Origin: Bacteroidaceae bacterium
Lineage (GTDB): Bacteria; Bacteroidota; Bacteroidia; Bacteroidales; Bacteroidaceae
DNA length: 38,384 nucleotides
Assembly: GCA_017645655.1 (NCBI GenBank)
Contig: JAGCNZ010000043.1
Location: forward strand, 1 to 38,384
Reading direction: 5' to 3'
Shown: piece after piece, positions 8,558-15,874 of the stretch
How positions within the stretch are numbered: the stretch's first letter is position 1
Layout: every line of letters begins with the position of its first letter
Notes under the pieces: model-generated
Databases searched by the model: none
Seen by the model: the letters and a program-made list of their open reading frames with translations, nothing else
What the model was told of the DNA's origin: nothing
Program-made: the position numbers and the translations under genes

Positions 8558-8624
8558 TATCATAAAATGATAGGATAGCCTCGTTTTTGTCATATGGCCT
8601 TTGCAAAAGGGAGGTCTTTCGGCG

Positions 8625-9938
8625 TCAGAATATGGCTTTCCAGGAGGATGCGATGACCCATCTGTTAGCGAGGAAGTGCGTGCCGAAGGTGTGGAGGTAG
8701 TCTATTGTGAAGCCGAGTGTCTGGTTGTGGCTCTGGAGCATGTCGATGTTGATGCCTGCGCCGCCTGCTGGCCGGAGCTGGGGCTTGATGTAGAGCAGGT
8801 CTTCGCCCAGCCTTTTGCCTGGTGCCACACGGTGGAACGTCACGCCCTCGTTGTAGCGTACGCCCCAGAGTGTCCGTACGCCGAAGCGCATGGCGCCTCC
8901 TTTTCTTACGGGGATTCTGGGCATCATCCAGCCGGCTGCGATGTCGCCGTGGTACAGATGAATCTGTTCGCCCCAGGCGGTGAGTCCGGCACGTGGTATT
9001 TCGAGTTTGGCTTGCGACATTGTGAGGCGGCCTATCGCAGAGAGCCATATGTCGTCGGTAACAAACCATTCAGCTTCGAAGCCGGACGTGATGGAGGCGC
9101 TGCTACGCAGCTTGATGCCGGTCATGTCGAAGCCTTCTGCTGCTGTTGCGAAGCTCTCCACTTCGATGGAACGCCCGTTTGTCTCTGTGCCGGATATCAG
9201 TCGGAAGCCCGACGGGCTGTAGTTCCAGCCTTGCAGCTGTGCCTGTTCCGAGCTGCTGAGCTGCATGGGGCGTATGCCTTTCCTGCGGAAGATTTGGTCG
9301 GTAAGGAAGTATGCGACGTGTGTGCTGACCACTCCGATGCCTGCTCCCATGAAGATGTCGTTCATCCAGTGCGCGTTGTGTCCGATGCGCAGCATCTGTG
9401 TGCCGGTTGCCACGGTGTATCCTCCGATGGTGATCCACGGGCTGATGTGTCCGTATTCGCGGCTGAGCACGGTTGCTCCCATGTATGCGAGTGAGGCGTG
9501 CACCGAGGGAAAGCTGTTGGAGCCGCGTTCGTCGGGACGCTCTTCCCTGACGTTCCATCGCAGTACCTGCGAGATGCCGACGGTCAGGCCGAGTGCCGCC
9601 GCGTTGGCCGTAAGCATGCGTCGGGTCGTGCTTCGCGACTTTACTCCGCAGATTTTCATTATCCAGGTTGCTGCCAAGGGCGTGAGCGCGACGCCGTAGT
9701 CCTCCCATCGATGGTTGTTGTAGCGATAGGGGCCGGGCAGTTCGTTGAAGTGTTGGTGCGTGAACGTCTGGATGACTCCGCGCACGGGCAACAGCAAGCC
9801 GTCGCGGTTGAAGCGCATCTCGTCCCTGATGAGGCTGTCCTCTGTGATAATCTGCTGTATGACCTGCACCAGCGAGTCCTGGCTCCTGACGGCGGTTGCC
9901 GTGAAAAACAGCAGCAGCGAAAAGAGGAGTTTCTTCAT
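8625..9938 (-). CDS. Secreted PAP2-family phosphatase with probable outer-membrane barrel domain
   Basis: A 437-residue exported protein from the ATG at 9938 (MKKLLFSLLLFFTATAVRSQ signal peptide). An upstream in-frame ATG at 10031 runs through a repeat array and is rejected. The N-terminal half is a PAP2 acid phosphatase: VREERP (K/R-x6-RP motif), FPSVHAS with His147, and R-x5-H-x3-D in LRIGHNAHWMND with His190 and Asp194. Substrates in the family include undecaprenyl diphosphate, phosphatidic acid and lipid A phosphates. From about residue 230 to the C-terminal Phe the sequence switches to alternating aromatic strands without long hydrophobic helices, suggesting an outer-membrane beta-barrel. 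This is an inferred two-domain architecture; the soluble PAP2 part would act in the periplasm. Confidence 0.82.
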   Translation of the reverse strand: MKKLLFSLLLFFTATAVRSQDSLVQVIQQIITEDSLIRDEMRFNRDGLLLPVRGVIQTFTHQHFNELPGPYRYNNHRWEDYGVALTPLAATWIMKICGVKSRSTTRRMLTANAAALGLTVGISQVLRWNVREERPDERGSNSFPSVHASLAYMGATVLSREYGHISPWITIGGYTVATGTQMLRIGHNAHWMNDIFMGAGIGVVSTHVAYFLTDQIFRRKGIRPMQLSSSEQAQLQGWNYSPSGFRLISGTETNGRSIEVESFATAAEGFDMTGIKLRSSASITSGFEAEWFVTDDIWLSAIGRLTMSQAKLEIPRAGLTAWGEQIHLYHGDIAAGWMMPRIPVRKGGAMRFGVRTLWGVRYNEGVTFHRVAPGKRLGEDLLYIKPQLRPAGGAGINIDMLQSHNQTLGFTIDYLHTFGTHFLANRWVIASSWKAIF

Positions 9939-9985
9939 GTGGGAATGGGTTGTATCATGAGTGAGCGTGCCCCGGTGGAAAACAT

Positions 9986-10078
9986 CACGTGGGTAAAATG
10001 AAATTATCACGTGTAATATTTCAAATATCACGTGGGTAAAATGAAAATATCACGTGTGATGATTTCAAACATCCCGTG
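9986..10078. repeat. CACGTG phased array 1
   Basis: Exact CACGTG copies start at 9986, 10008, 10029 and 10051, with a degenerate CCCGTG at 10073 (steps 22, 21, 22, 22). Spacers alternate between GGTAAAATGAAAATAT-type and TAATATTTCAAATAT-type. The array fills the 168-bp gap between prs (28 bp after its stop) and the PAP2 start (48 bp away), both minus strand. No other gene or clear TAnnTTTG box was seen in this gap. Confidence 0.9.
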
Positions 10079-10106
10079 CCGTGTTTCCCGACGCGACTGG
10101 GGAGGC

Positions 10107-11051
10107 TCAGCAGAGGTACTGCTTGGAGATGCTCTCGTTGTTCTCCACGCACTGTATCGTCTGCGCCAGCAGCGGGGCGATGGACAGCTGTTTCACCTTG
10201 CTGCAGTTGCCGGCGTAGGGGATGCTGTCGGTGAAGATCATCTCTTCGATGGCGGATGCTTCGACGCGCTCGTTGGCCGGACCGCTCATGATGCCGTGGC
10301 TGGCGATGGCACGTACGCTGCGGGCTCCGTTCTTCTTCATCAGGTCGGCAGCCTTCGTGATGGTGCCTGCCGTGTCGACCATATCGTCGATGAGGACGAC
10401 GTCGGCATCGAACACGTCGCCGATGATGTCCATGCTTGCCACTTCGTTTGCCTTCTTGCGGGTCTTGTTGCAGAGCACGAGGGGGCAGTTGAGGTACTTG
10501 CTGTAGGTGCTGGCACGCTTGGAACCGCCCACGTCGGGCGTTGCGATGACCAGGTTCTCGAGCTTCAGGCTCTGGATGTACGGCATCAGCACGCTGGAAG
10601 CGAACAGGTGGTCGACAGGCACATTGAAGAAGCCTTGCTCCTGGTCAGCATGAAGGTCCATCGTGATGAGGCGTGTGATGCCCGCCACGCCCAGCATGTC
10701 GGCCACGAGCTTGGCAGCGATGCTGACACGAGGCTTGCTCTTGCGGTCCTGACGTGCCCAGCCGAAATAGGGGACGACGGCATTGATGGTGCGAGCCGAA
10801 GCACGCTTCGCAGCATCTATCATCAGGAGCAGCTCCATCAGATTGTCTGCGTTGGGGAAAGTGCTCTGCACCAGGAAGACGTCCACACCGCGGATGGATT
10901 CCTCAAAGCAGACTTCGAACTCGCCGTCGCTGAAGTGCGTGATAGAAAGATTGCCCAGCTCGCAACCCAGCTGCTGGCATATCTTCTCTGCCAGATAAAG
11001 AGACTTGGTGCCCGAGAACACCTTGAATGACTTCGTTCCTTCCATTGTCAT
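10107..11051 (-). CDS. prs: Ribose-phosphate pyrophosphokinase
   Basis: Cytoplasmic PRPP synthase (EC 2.7.6.1) making 5-phosphoribosyl-1-diphosphate from ribose-5-phosphate and ATP for nucleotide, His and Trp synthesis. The class I signature is complete: KVFSGTKSLYLAEKI at the N-terminus, the flexible-loop region PYFGWARQDRKSKPR, TMDLHADQEQGFF in the ATP/Mg site, and the PRPP-binding loop DVVLIDDMVDTAGT. Length (314 aa) is typical. Two closely spaced starts, 11051 (MTMEG) and 11045 (MEG), are equally plausible; the longer reading frame upstream overlaps the ThiE-like gene and is not used. It lies 34 bp downstream of that gene and probably shares its promoter. Confidence 0.96.
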   Translation of the reverse strand: MTMEGTKSFKVFSGTKSLYLAEKICQQLGCELGNLSITHFSDGEFEVCFEESIRGVDVFLVQSTFPNADNLMELLLMIDAAKRASARTINAVVPYFGWARQDRKSKPRVSIAAKLVADMLGVAGITRLITMDLHADQEQGFFNVPVDHLFASSVLMPYIQSLKLENLVIATPDVGGSKRASTYSKYLNCPLVLCNKTRKKANEVASMDIIGDVFDADVVLIDDMVDTAGTITKAADLMKKNGARSVRAIASHGIMSGPANERVEASAIEEMIFTDSIPYAGNCSKVKQLSIAPLLAQTIQCVENNESISKQYLC

Positions 11052-11085
11052 ATGATCTGTTTGTTCTGAGTATTCGTTTTCGGCT

Positions 11086-11697
11086 TTAAGCGGAGGCAGC
11101 TTTCCTAAGCTTGCGGAAGTGAGCGATGAGCTCCTTGTAGTCGCGCTGCGAATGCACGTCGAAATGATTCCACAGGTCGCCTCTGATGGCAACACCGCCG
11201 AAGCCCAGCTCACGCACCTGCTCTATGTTGTCCAGGCACACGCCCCCCTCTGCAATCACATTGCGGTCGATGATGCCCTGGCGGGCAGCGGCAAGCAACT
11301 CGTCGGGCGTGAACGACGCTTTGTTCTCGCTTTCCGAGATACTGTCGAATATGTTGCGGAGCAACACATACTCGCACGCGGGCTTCTGCTCTACGACGCT
11401 CTGCAGGTCGTAGCACGTGCGAGTAATCGGCCCGCTATAGGAAGCAGGTGCCTCAGGATGCCTTTTGCTGAGATGTATGCCCATCAGTCCGAACTCGTCG
11501 CGCAGGTAGAAATGGTCGTGCACGACAACCTTGCTGCGATACTGCTCAGGCATGAGACTCAGCAAACGCTCACAGAAAACAGGCTCGGAATTGGGTTTGC
11601 GAAGGTGAAGAATGTCCAATCCTTCCTCGAAGAGCGTGGTCAGAATCTTGTCCTCTTCAACGAAGAACTCGGGGCAGGTGAGCAGAATAAGTTTCAT
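11086..11697 (-). CDS. Thiamine-phosphate synthase family protein (ThiE/TenI-like)
   Basis: A 203-residue TIM-barrel protein. LDILHLRKP, VVVHDHFYLRDEFGLMGIHLSKR and a C-terminal GFGGVAIRGDLW follow the ThiE/TenI pattern. ThiE couples HMP-PP and thiazole phosphate; TenI-type members are isomerases or orphan paralogues. The usual ThiE pyrophosphate-binding GGI..N..... segment is weak here: the fourth-quarter sequence reads IAEGGVCLDNIEQV. An orphan TenI-like role is therefore as likely as true thiamine synthesis. No other thi genes are nearby. Its own promoter with both -33 and -7 boxes lies just upstream, and prs follows in the same direction. Confidence 0.78.
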   Translation of the reverse strand: MKLILLTCPEFFVEEDKILTTLFEEGLDILHLRKPNSEPVFCERLLSLMPEQYRSKVVVHDHFYLRDEFGLMGIHLSKRHPEAPASYSGPITRTCYDLQSVVEQKPACEYVLLRNIFDSISESENKASFTPDELLAAARQGIIDRNVIAEGGVCLDNIEQVRELGFGGVAIRGDLWNHFDVHSQRDYKELIAHFRKLRKAASA

Positions 11698-11727
11698 TAC
11701 CTTTCTCTCTTGTCGTTAAAACTGTGT

Positions 11728-11759
11728 GCAAAATTACACAAAAAGTGTGAAGAAACAAA
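11728..11759 (-). promoter_or_regulatory. Promoter of the ThiE-like/prs operon
   Basis: On the minus strand TAATTTTG (11729-11736, with the following C at 11728) is preceded by TTTG (11759-11756) with a 19-bp spacer, a textbook Bacteroidetes promoter. The leader to the ATG at 11697 is about 25 nt. Confidence 0.75.
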
Positions 11760-11822
11760 ACTTTTTGCACCATAAATGTGCTTTTTCTTGGCCAAAACAC
11801 ACGTACATTGCTATTTATTTGC

Positions 11823-11830
11823 TATCTTTG
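11823..11830 (+). promoter_or_regulatory. -7 promoter box of the multidomain GH43 gene
   Basis: TATCTTTG followed by C fits TAnnTTTG and lies 34 bp before the ATG at 11865. No -33 TTTG at the expected distance is evident. It is divergent from the ThiE-like promoter about 60 bp away. Confidence 0.65.
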
Positions 11831-11864
11831 CAAGCAGAACAATCATATTTAGTCAAATTAAGGT

Positions 11865-14864
11865 ATGAAGAATAAGACATTTTTGATTATCTCACTCCTC
11901 GCTTTTGCATCTTTTCAGGCTAATGCCCAGAAGAAGTATCACAACCCCGTTTATGGCTCGGACTTCCCCGACCCGACCGTCCAAAGAGCCCTCGATGGCA
12001 CATTCTACTCTTATGCCACGGGCTGCAAGTGCCGCAAGAGCACGGACCTCGTTACTTGGGAAAACGTCTCAGGCGTCATCTCGCGCCCCACATGGAACGA
12101 CACCATAGATACCGACGGCAATAACGTCTACTATAGCCTCTGGGCTGCCGACGTGAATTACGTCGATGGGAAATACCTCTGCTACTACGCCCTGGCCCTT
12201 TGGGGCAATGGGTCACGCACAGGTATAGGTGTCGCATCGGGTGACTCGCCTACCAAACTCAACGATAAAGGCAAGCTCTTCCGCAGCACGGAAATCGGTG
12301 TGGAGAACAGCATCGACCCCTGCTACATCGAGGAATTCGATAAGAAATACCTCGTCTGGGGAAGCTTCCACGGCATCTACATTACCGAACTGACTGATGA
12401 CGGCTTGGCTGTCAAGAACTTCAGAAGCAAGACGAAGATTGCCGGAGGAGCCTTCGAGGGCGCAATGATCCATAAGCGTGGCCAATATTACTACCTCTTC
12501 TGCAGCGTCGGCTCTTGCTGTGAAGGCGGGAACAGCACTTACAAGACCGTCGTGGGACGTTCCACGAACCTGAAAGGACCGTATGTCAACAAGCAGGGTG
12601 GGCAGATGTTGAGCGACAACTACACGACCATCATCTCAGGCAACAGCGGCGACACCGGCCGGTGGAAAGGGCCAGGACACAACAGCGAGATAGTTACCGA
12701 CGACAATGGCGATGACTGGTTCCTTTACCACAGCTATGACAGGAACAACAACTTCAATGGGCGCGTCATGCTTCTCGACAAGATTACATGGGTGGACGAC
12801 TGGCCTGTTATCAACGACGGGCATCCAAGCAGCGCAGAGATGGATGCCCCGGTCTTCTACTCGGGCAATGGCGCGAACATCACTTACAAGGTCCTCAACG
12901 CTGACCTCAGCAAAAGTCAGTGGAAGGGATGGAACATCAATCTGGCTGACGAGAGTTGCGACATGGCGAGCGGCAAGGGTAAGTTCACCGTGCCTTATGG
13001 CTATGTCAGGTACGGAGGGAACTTCGACATCTCGCAGACAGTGACTGCGAGCATCTCGGATGGTTTGTACGAGATGAAGGTGAATGGTTTTGACTCGGAG
13101 CACAGCGTGGAGTATTACGTTGGGAAGGTGGCGACGCCGGTTCTTTGTCCTTCTGATAATGGAAGCACGACTCCCATTATTAATAATAACCTGTCCGGCA
13201 GTTTCCTTCAGGGGCTGTATACTCAGAGTTCGTATGGCTATGTGCCTGGCAACTCGCTTACCTTTGGCATGCGCAGCAAGCAGCCGCTTTCCAGCACTGA
13301 GCGTTTCGTCGTGGGCAACGTCCGCCTCATCTATCGGGGCAAGGGCGCGGGTAGTGATCCGACGGTGCTGGCTTCCGTGCTGAACAGCTACTATGAGATT
13401 GCGGACAACTGCAAGAATGGCGACGCACCATACTACGATGGCTACAACAGGACGATAGCATACTACAAGGAGACTGCTGAGGGTACTGACAACGTGAGCA
13501 CGCGATACATCCAACTGCAGAAGATTAACAGGACGCTCGACAGCATCCAGACGAGCATTGATGTCTATGCTACTTTGGTCGAGGCAGTCGGTCAGTTGCA
13601 GGATAAGCTTGCGCAGGCTGAGGAGGGCGGCTATGCTACTCAGGATGCCAGGGACATTCTGGTTGAGGCTCAACAAGTGCTGGCTGGCGGAACTCTTAAG
13701 GATAGAGAGGTGAAAACCTTTGTCAATACTGTGCTGAACGCCATGAAGGCCATGATGTACTCCTACCAGGAAGGTGATGGCACGCAGGAGAATCCATACG
13801 TCATCACTCGTCCGGAGCAGCTCGACTATATGCATGATGTGCTCATAAGGGAGCAGATGGTTTATTTCGTGCTTGATGCCGATGTCGATATGGAGGGCTA
13901 TGACTGGGAACAACTCAATACGAGCACGAACTCCTACCGCTATTGGATTAATTTCGACGGTCGGGGACACGTCATACGCAACCTTACGCCAAACGGCTCG
14001 AGGTACTATCCCAGTTTCTTCGGCATTATGTGTGGCGAGATTCGCAACACGGGCTTTGTCGATGCGAAGGTGGATGCCACAGCCTCCGGCGCTGCTGTCA
14101 TAGGCGGTACGCTTGGCCACAGTACCTTCAAGGACGCTGAGGGCAATCTCTATCCGGTCGTCATAGAGAACTGCTACGTGACCGGCAGCGTGACGAGCAA
14201 GGGGTATGTCGGGGCGTTTGGAGGTACGTTGGGCAACTCTCCCATATTCATCAGGAACTGTTATAGCGCGGTGAGCATTACTGGCAACGGTACCAGCGGC
14301 AACATCTCCGGCGGTCTGGTGGGACGTGTCCGCACGAACCTGACGATGGAGAACTGCTATGCGGCTGCTCCCGTCTCGTCTCCCGTCGCCGGCGGTGTCG
14401 TGGGTGGCGGACAGAATGCCGACACGCCGGGCAGTACCTACACGAACGTCATTGCCTGGAATCCGACGGTGGACGGCACGACGATAGAGCCTTTCGGTGC
14501 GACCATCGAACTCGACGTCCTCTCGCACACCTATACTTTCGCAGACATGTCGCTCAACGGAGTGCCCGTCGAGGACGGCAAGACGCATTCGGAGCTCTGC
14601 AACATCGCCCGTGTTTGGGGCAGTCCGTGGCATCCCAATCCCTATGCCGGCAATGGCTATCCCATCTTGCGGTGGCAGTACGAGCGTGGCGACTATCGTG
14701 AGATATGCGGCTTCGACCCCGCCGAAGACCCGACGGGCATCATGGCGCCACGTACCTTTACGGTCCAGGATGGAGAGAGCGTTTACAATCTCTCCGGCCA
14801 GCGCTTGCAGAAGATGCAGCGTGGCATCAACATCGTGGGCGGCAGGAAGGTCATCGTCAAGTAG
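11865..14864 (+). CDS. Secreted multidomain glycoside hydrolase family 43 protein
   Basis: A 999-residue exported enzyme (signal peptide ending near ANAQ-22). Residues 25-330 form a GH43 five-bladed propeller: DFPDPTV with D36 as likely base, SIDPCYI with D151 as the pKa-modulating Asp, and AFEGAMIH with E198 as likely acid, so activity on arabinan or arabinoxylan side chains is expected. A non-catalytic region (about 340-500) looks like a beta-sandwich, followed by a helical linker (about 500-630). Residues 640-880 carry GLUG-like repeats (IENCYVTGSV, IRNCYSAVSI, MENCYAAAPV), a right-handed beta-helix motif of surface proteins. The tail YNLSGQRLQKMQRGINIVGG matches tails of the GH38 and GH127 proteins here. 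A CACGTG array separates it from the next gene. Confidence 0.87.
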   Translation: MKNKTFLIISLLAFASFQANAQKKYHNPVYGSDFPDPTVQRALDGTFYSYATGCKCRKSTDLVTWENVSGVISRPTWNDTIDTDGNNVYYSLWAADVNYVDGKYLCYYALALWGNGSRTGIGVASGDSPTKLNDKGKLFRSTEIGVENSIDPCYIEEFDKKYLVWGSFHGIYITELTDDGLAVKNFRSKTKIAGGAFEGAMIHKRGQYYYLFCSVGSCCEGGNSTYKTVVGRSTNLKGPYVNKQGGQMLSDNYTTIISGNSGDTGRWKGPGHNSEIVTDDNGDDWFLYHSYDRNNNFNGRVMLLDKITWVDDWPVINDGHPSSAEMDAPVFYSGNGANITYKVLNADLSKSQWKGWNINLADESCDMASGKGKFTVPYGYVRYGGNFDISQTVTASISDGLYEMKVNGFDSEHSVEYYVGKVATPVLCPSDNGSTTPIINNNLSGSFLQGLYTQSSYGYVPGNSLTFGMRSKQPLSSTERFVVGNVRLIYRGKGAGSDPTVLASVLNSYYEIADNCKNGDAPYYDGYNRTIAYYKETAEGTDNVSTRYIQLQKINRTLDSIQTSIDVYATLVEAVGQLQDKLAQAEEGGYATQDARDILVEAQQVLAGGTLKDREVKTFVNTVLNAMKAMMYSYQEGDGTQENPYVITRPEQLDYMHDVLIREQMVYFVLDADVDMEGYDWEQLNTSTNSYRYWINFDGRGHVIRNLTPNGSRYYPSFFGIMCGEIRNTGFVDAKVDATASGAAVIGGTLGHSTFKDAEGNLYPVVIENCYVTGSVTSKGYVGAFGGTLGNSPIFIRNCYSAVSITGNGTSGNISGGLVGRVRTNLTMENCYAAAPVSSPVAGGVVGGGQNADTPGSTYTNVIAWNPTVDGTTIEPFGATIELDVLSHTYTFADMSLNGVPVEDGKTHSELCNIARVWGSPWHPNPYAGNGYPILRWQYERGDYREICGFDPAEDPTGIMAPRTFTVQDGESVYNLSGQRLQKMQRGINIVGGRKVIVK

Positions 14865-14904
14865 TGGCGACGGGACGCGCTTCGGGGCATCTTGCCAAGC
14901 GCGA

Positions 14905-15039
14905 CACGCCTGGTTTGAAATCATCACGTGGGTAAGTTGAAATTATCACGTGGGTAAAATGAAAATATCACGTGTAATATTTCAAATATCACGTGGGTAA
15001 AATCAATTTATCACGTGCGACGTTTGAAATCATCACCCT
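14905..15039. repeat. CACGTG phased array 2
   Basis: Exact CACGTG copies start at 14925, 14947, 14969, 14990 and 15012, with degenerate end copies at 14905 (CACGCC) and 15034 (CACCCT); steps are 20, 22, 22, 21, 22, 22. Between copies sit TTGAAA, TGAAA or TTTCAA boxes about 10 bp from the palindromes. It fills most of the 190-bp gap between two co-oriented genes and ends 15 bp before the next ATG. No promoter box was found in the gap. Confidence 0.9.
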
Positions 15040-15054
15040 TAATATATATTAATT

Positions 15055-15867
15055 ATGTGTCGAATAGTTTATTTCATCGCGTTTTTCTGCTGCTTGTGCG
15101 GCTTTGCCCAGCAGCAGAATGTGAGTGGCGTGGTCATCGGTCCGGACGGCAGCATCGCCAAGGCCTCCGTTCGTGAGATTGACTCGCAGCGCCGCATCTT
15201 CAACCATACCAAGACCGACAGGAACGGACTCTTCTCGTTCCGAGTGCGCGACATCAACCACTCGCTGCAGTTCTATGCACCCGGCTATCGCACGCTCTCC
15301 CATAAGATGCTGGGCTCGACCTCCTTCAGGGTGACGTTGGAGAAACGCCGTACCTCCCCCTACGTCGAGACTGCAAAGGTCATCCTCAAGAGCGACCATC
15401 TCATCTGCGGACATTATCTCGGCAACGTCGTGCGGCAGCAGGCGTGGATGGAGAAGATGACGGACACGCTCTTCGCACTCATCATCCCCATTGAAATGGA
15501 GTTGCCCGTGGACGAATACCCAGCCGGGCGACGGCTCATCGTGCTCGACGAGCTCGGCCAGCAAGTGATGGAACTGGAAAATGTGACCGATGTCTATCCC
15601 ATCGCAGGCGACCCCGACGAGGTGAGAAACCAGTGCCTCGCCCAGTCCTACAATGGCGACGTCTATATCCCTGGCGGCAGCGACCCCGACTCCCGCCTCT
15701 ATGCCTACCCGCATTTCCAGATATCGCGCGCACAGATTGAACAGCTTTGCGAGCATCCCGAGCAGCTGGCTCGCCTTGTGGCTGACACCTACCGGGCCAA
15801 CAACTACTGGAACTTCTTCCCGACAAACAAGACTATCGAACTCCTTCGCCAAGTATTAGAAAAATAG
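15055..15867 (+). CDS. Exported carboxypeptidase-regulatory-like domain protein, function unknown
   Basis: A 270-residue protein with a short signal peptide (MCRIVYFIAFFCCLCGFAQ). Residues 22-97 form a CarboxypepD_reg-like beta-sandwich: NVSGVVIGPDGSIAKASV, a central TDRNGLFSFRV and the YAPGYRTLSHK strand, as seen at the N-terminus of many Bacteroidetes surface proteins and SusC proteins. The remaining 170 residues contain Asp-Glu-rich strands and a final helical region and match nothing I recognise. There is no TonB plug or barrel, so this is not a SusC fragment of normal type. The GH38 gene starts 7 nt after its stop, so the two are almost certainly co-transcribed; a periplasmic or surface accessory role for the mannosidase is an inference. 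Confidence 0.7.
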   Translation: MCRIVYFIAFFCCLCGFAQQQNVSGVVIGPDGSIAKASVREIDSQRRIFNHTKTDRNGLFSFRVRDINHSLQFYAPGYRTLSHKMLGSTSFRVTLEKRRTSPYVETAKVILKSDHLICGHYLGNVVRQQAWMEKMTDTLFALIIPIEMELPVDEYPAGRRLIVLDELGQQVMELENVTDVYPIAGDPDEVRNQCLAQSYNGDVYIPGGSDPDSRLYAYPHFQISRAQIEQLCEHPEQLARLVADTYRANNYWNFFPTNKTIELLRQVLEK

Positions 15868-15874
15868 GAAACGT

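Noticed and set aside
9939-10031. N-terminal extension of the PAP2 protein to 10031
   Set aside because: The extension is encoded by array 1; a normal signal peptide starts at 9938.
10032-11030. 332-residue plus-strand ORF opposite prs
   Set aside because: Prs motifs are complete on the minus strand; the plus translation is low-complexity Val/His/Asp-rich and begins inside a CACGTG array.
12636-14927. 763-residue ORF antisense to the multidomain GH43
   Set aside because: It is an antisense shadow of a gene with clear catalytic motifs; its translation is rich in Arg/His/Val without any domain and lacks its own promoter.
14905-15039. CRISPR array
   Set aside because: The repeated core is only 6 bp, and the 15-16 bp between cores is itself similar from unit to unit, not unique like spacers; no cas genes are present.
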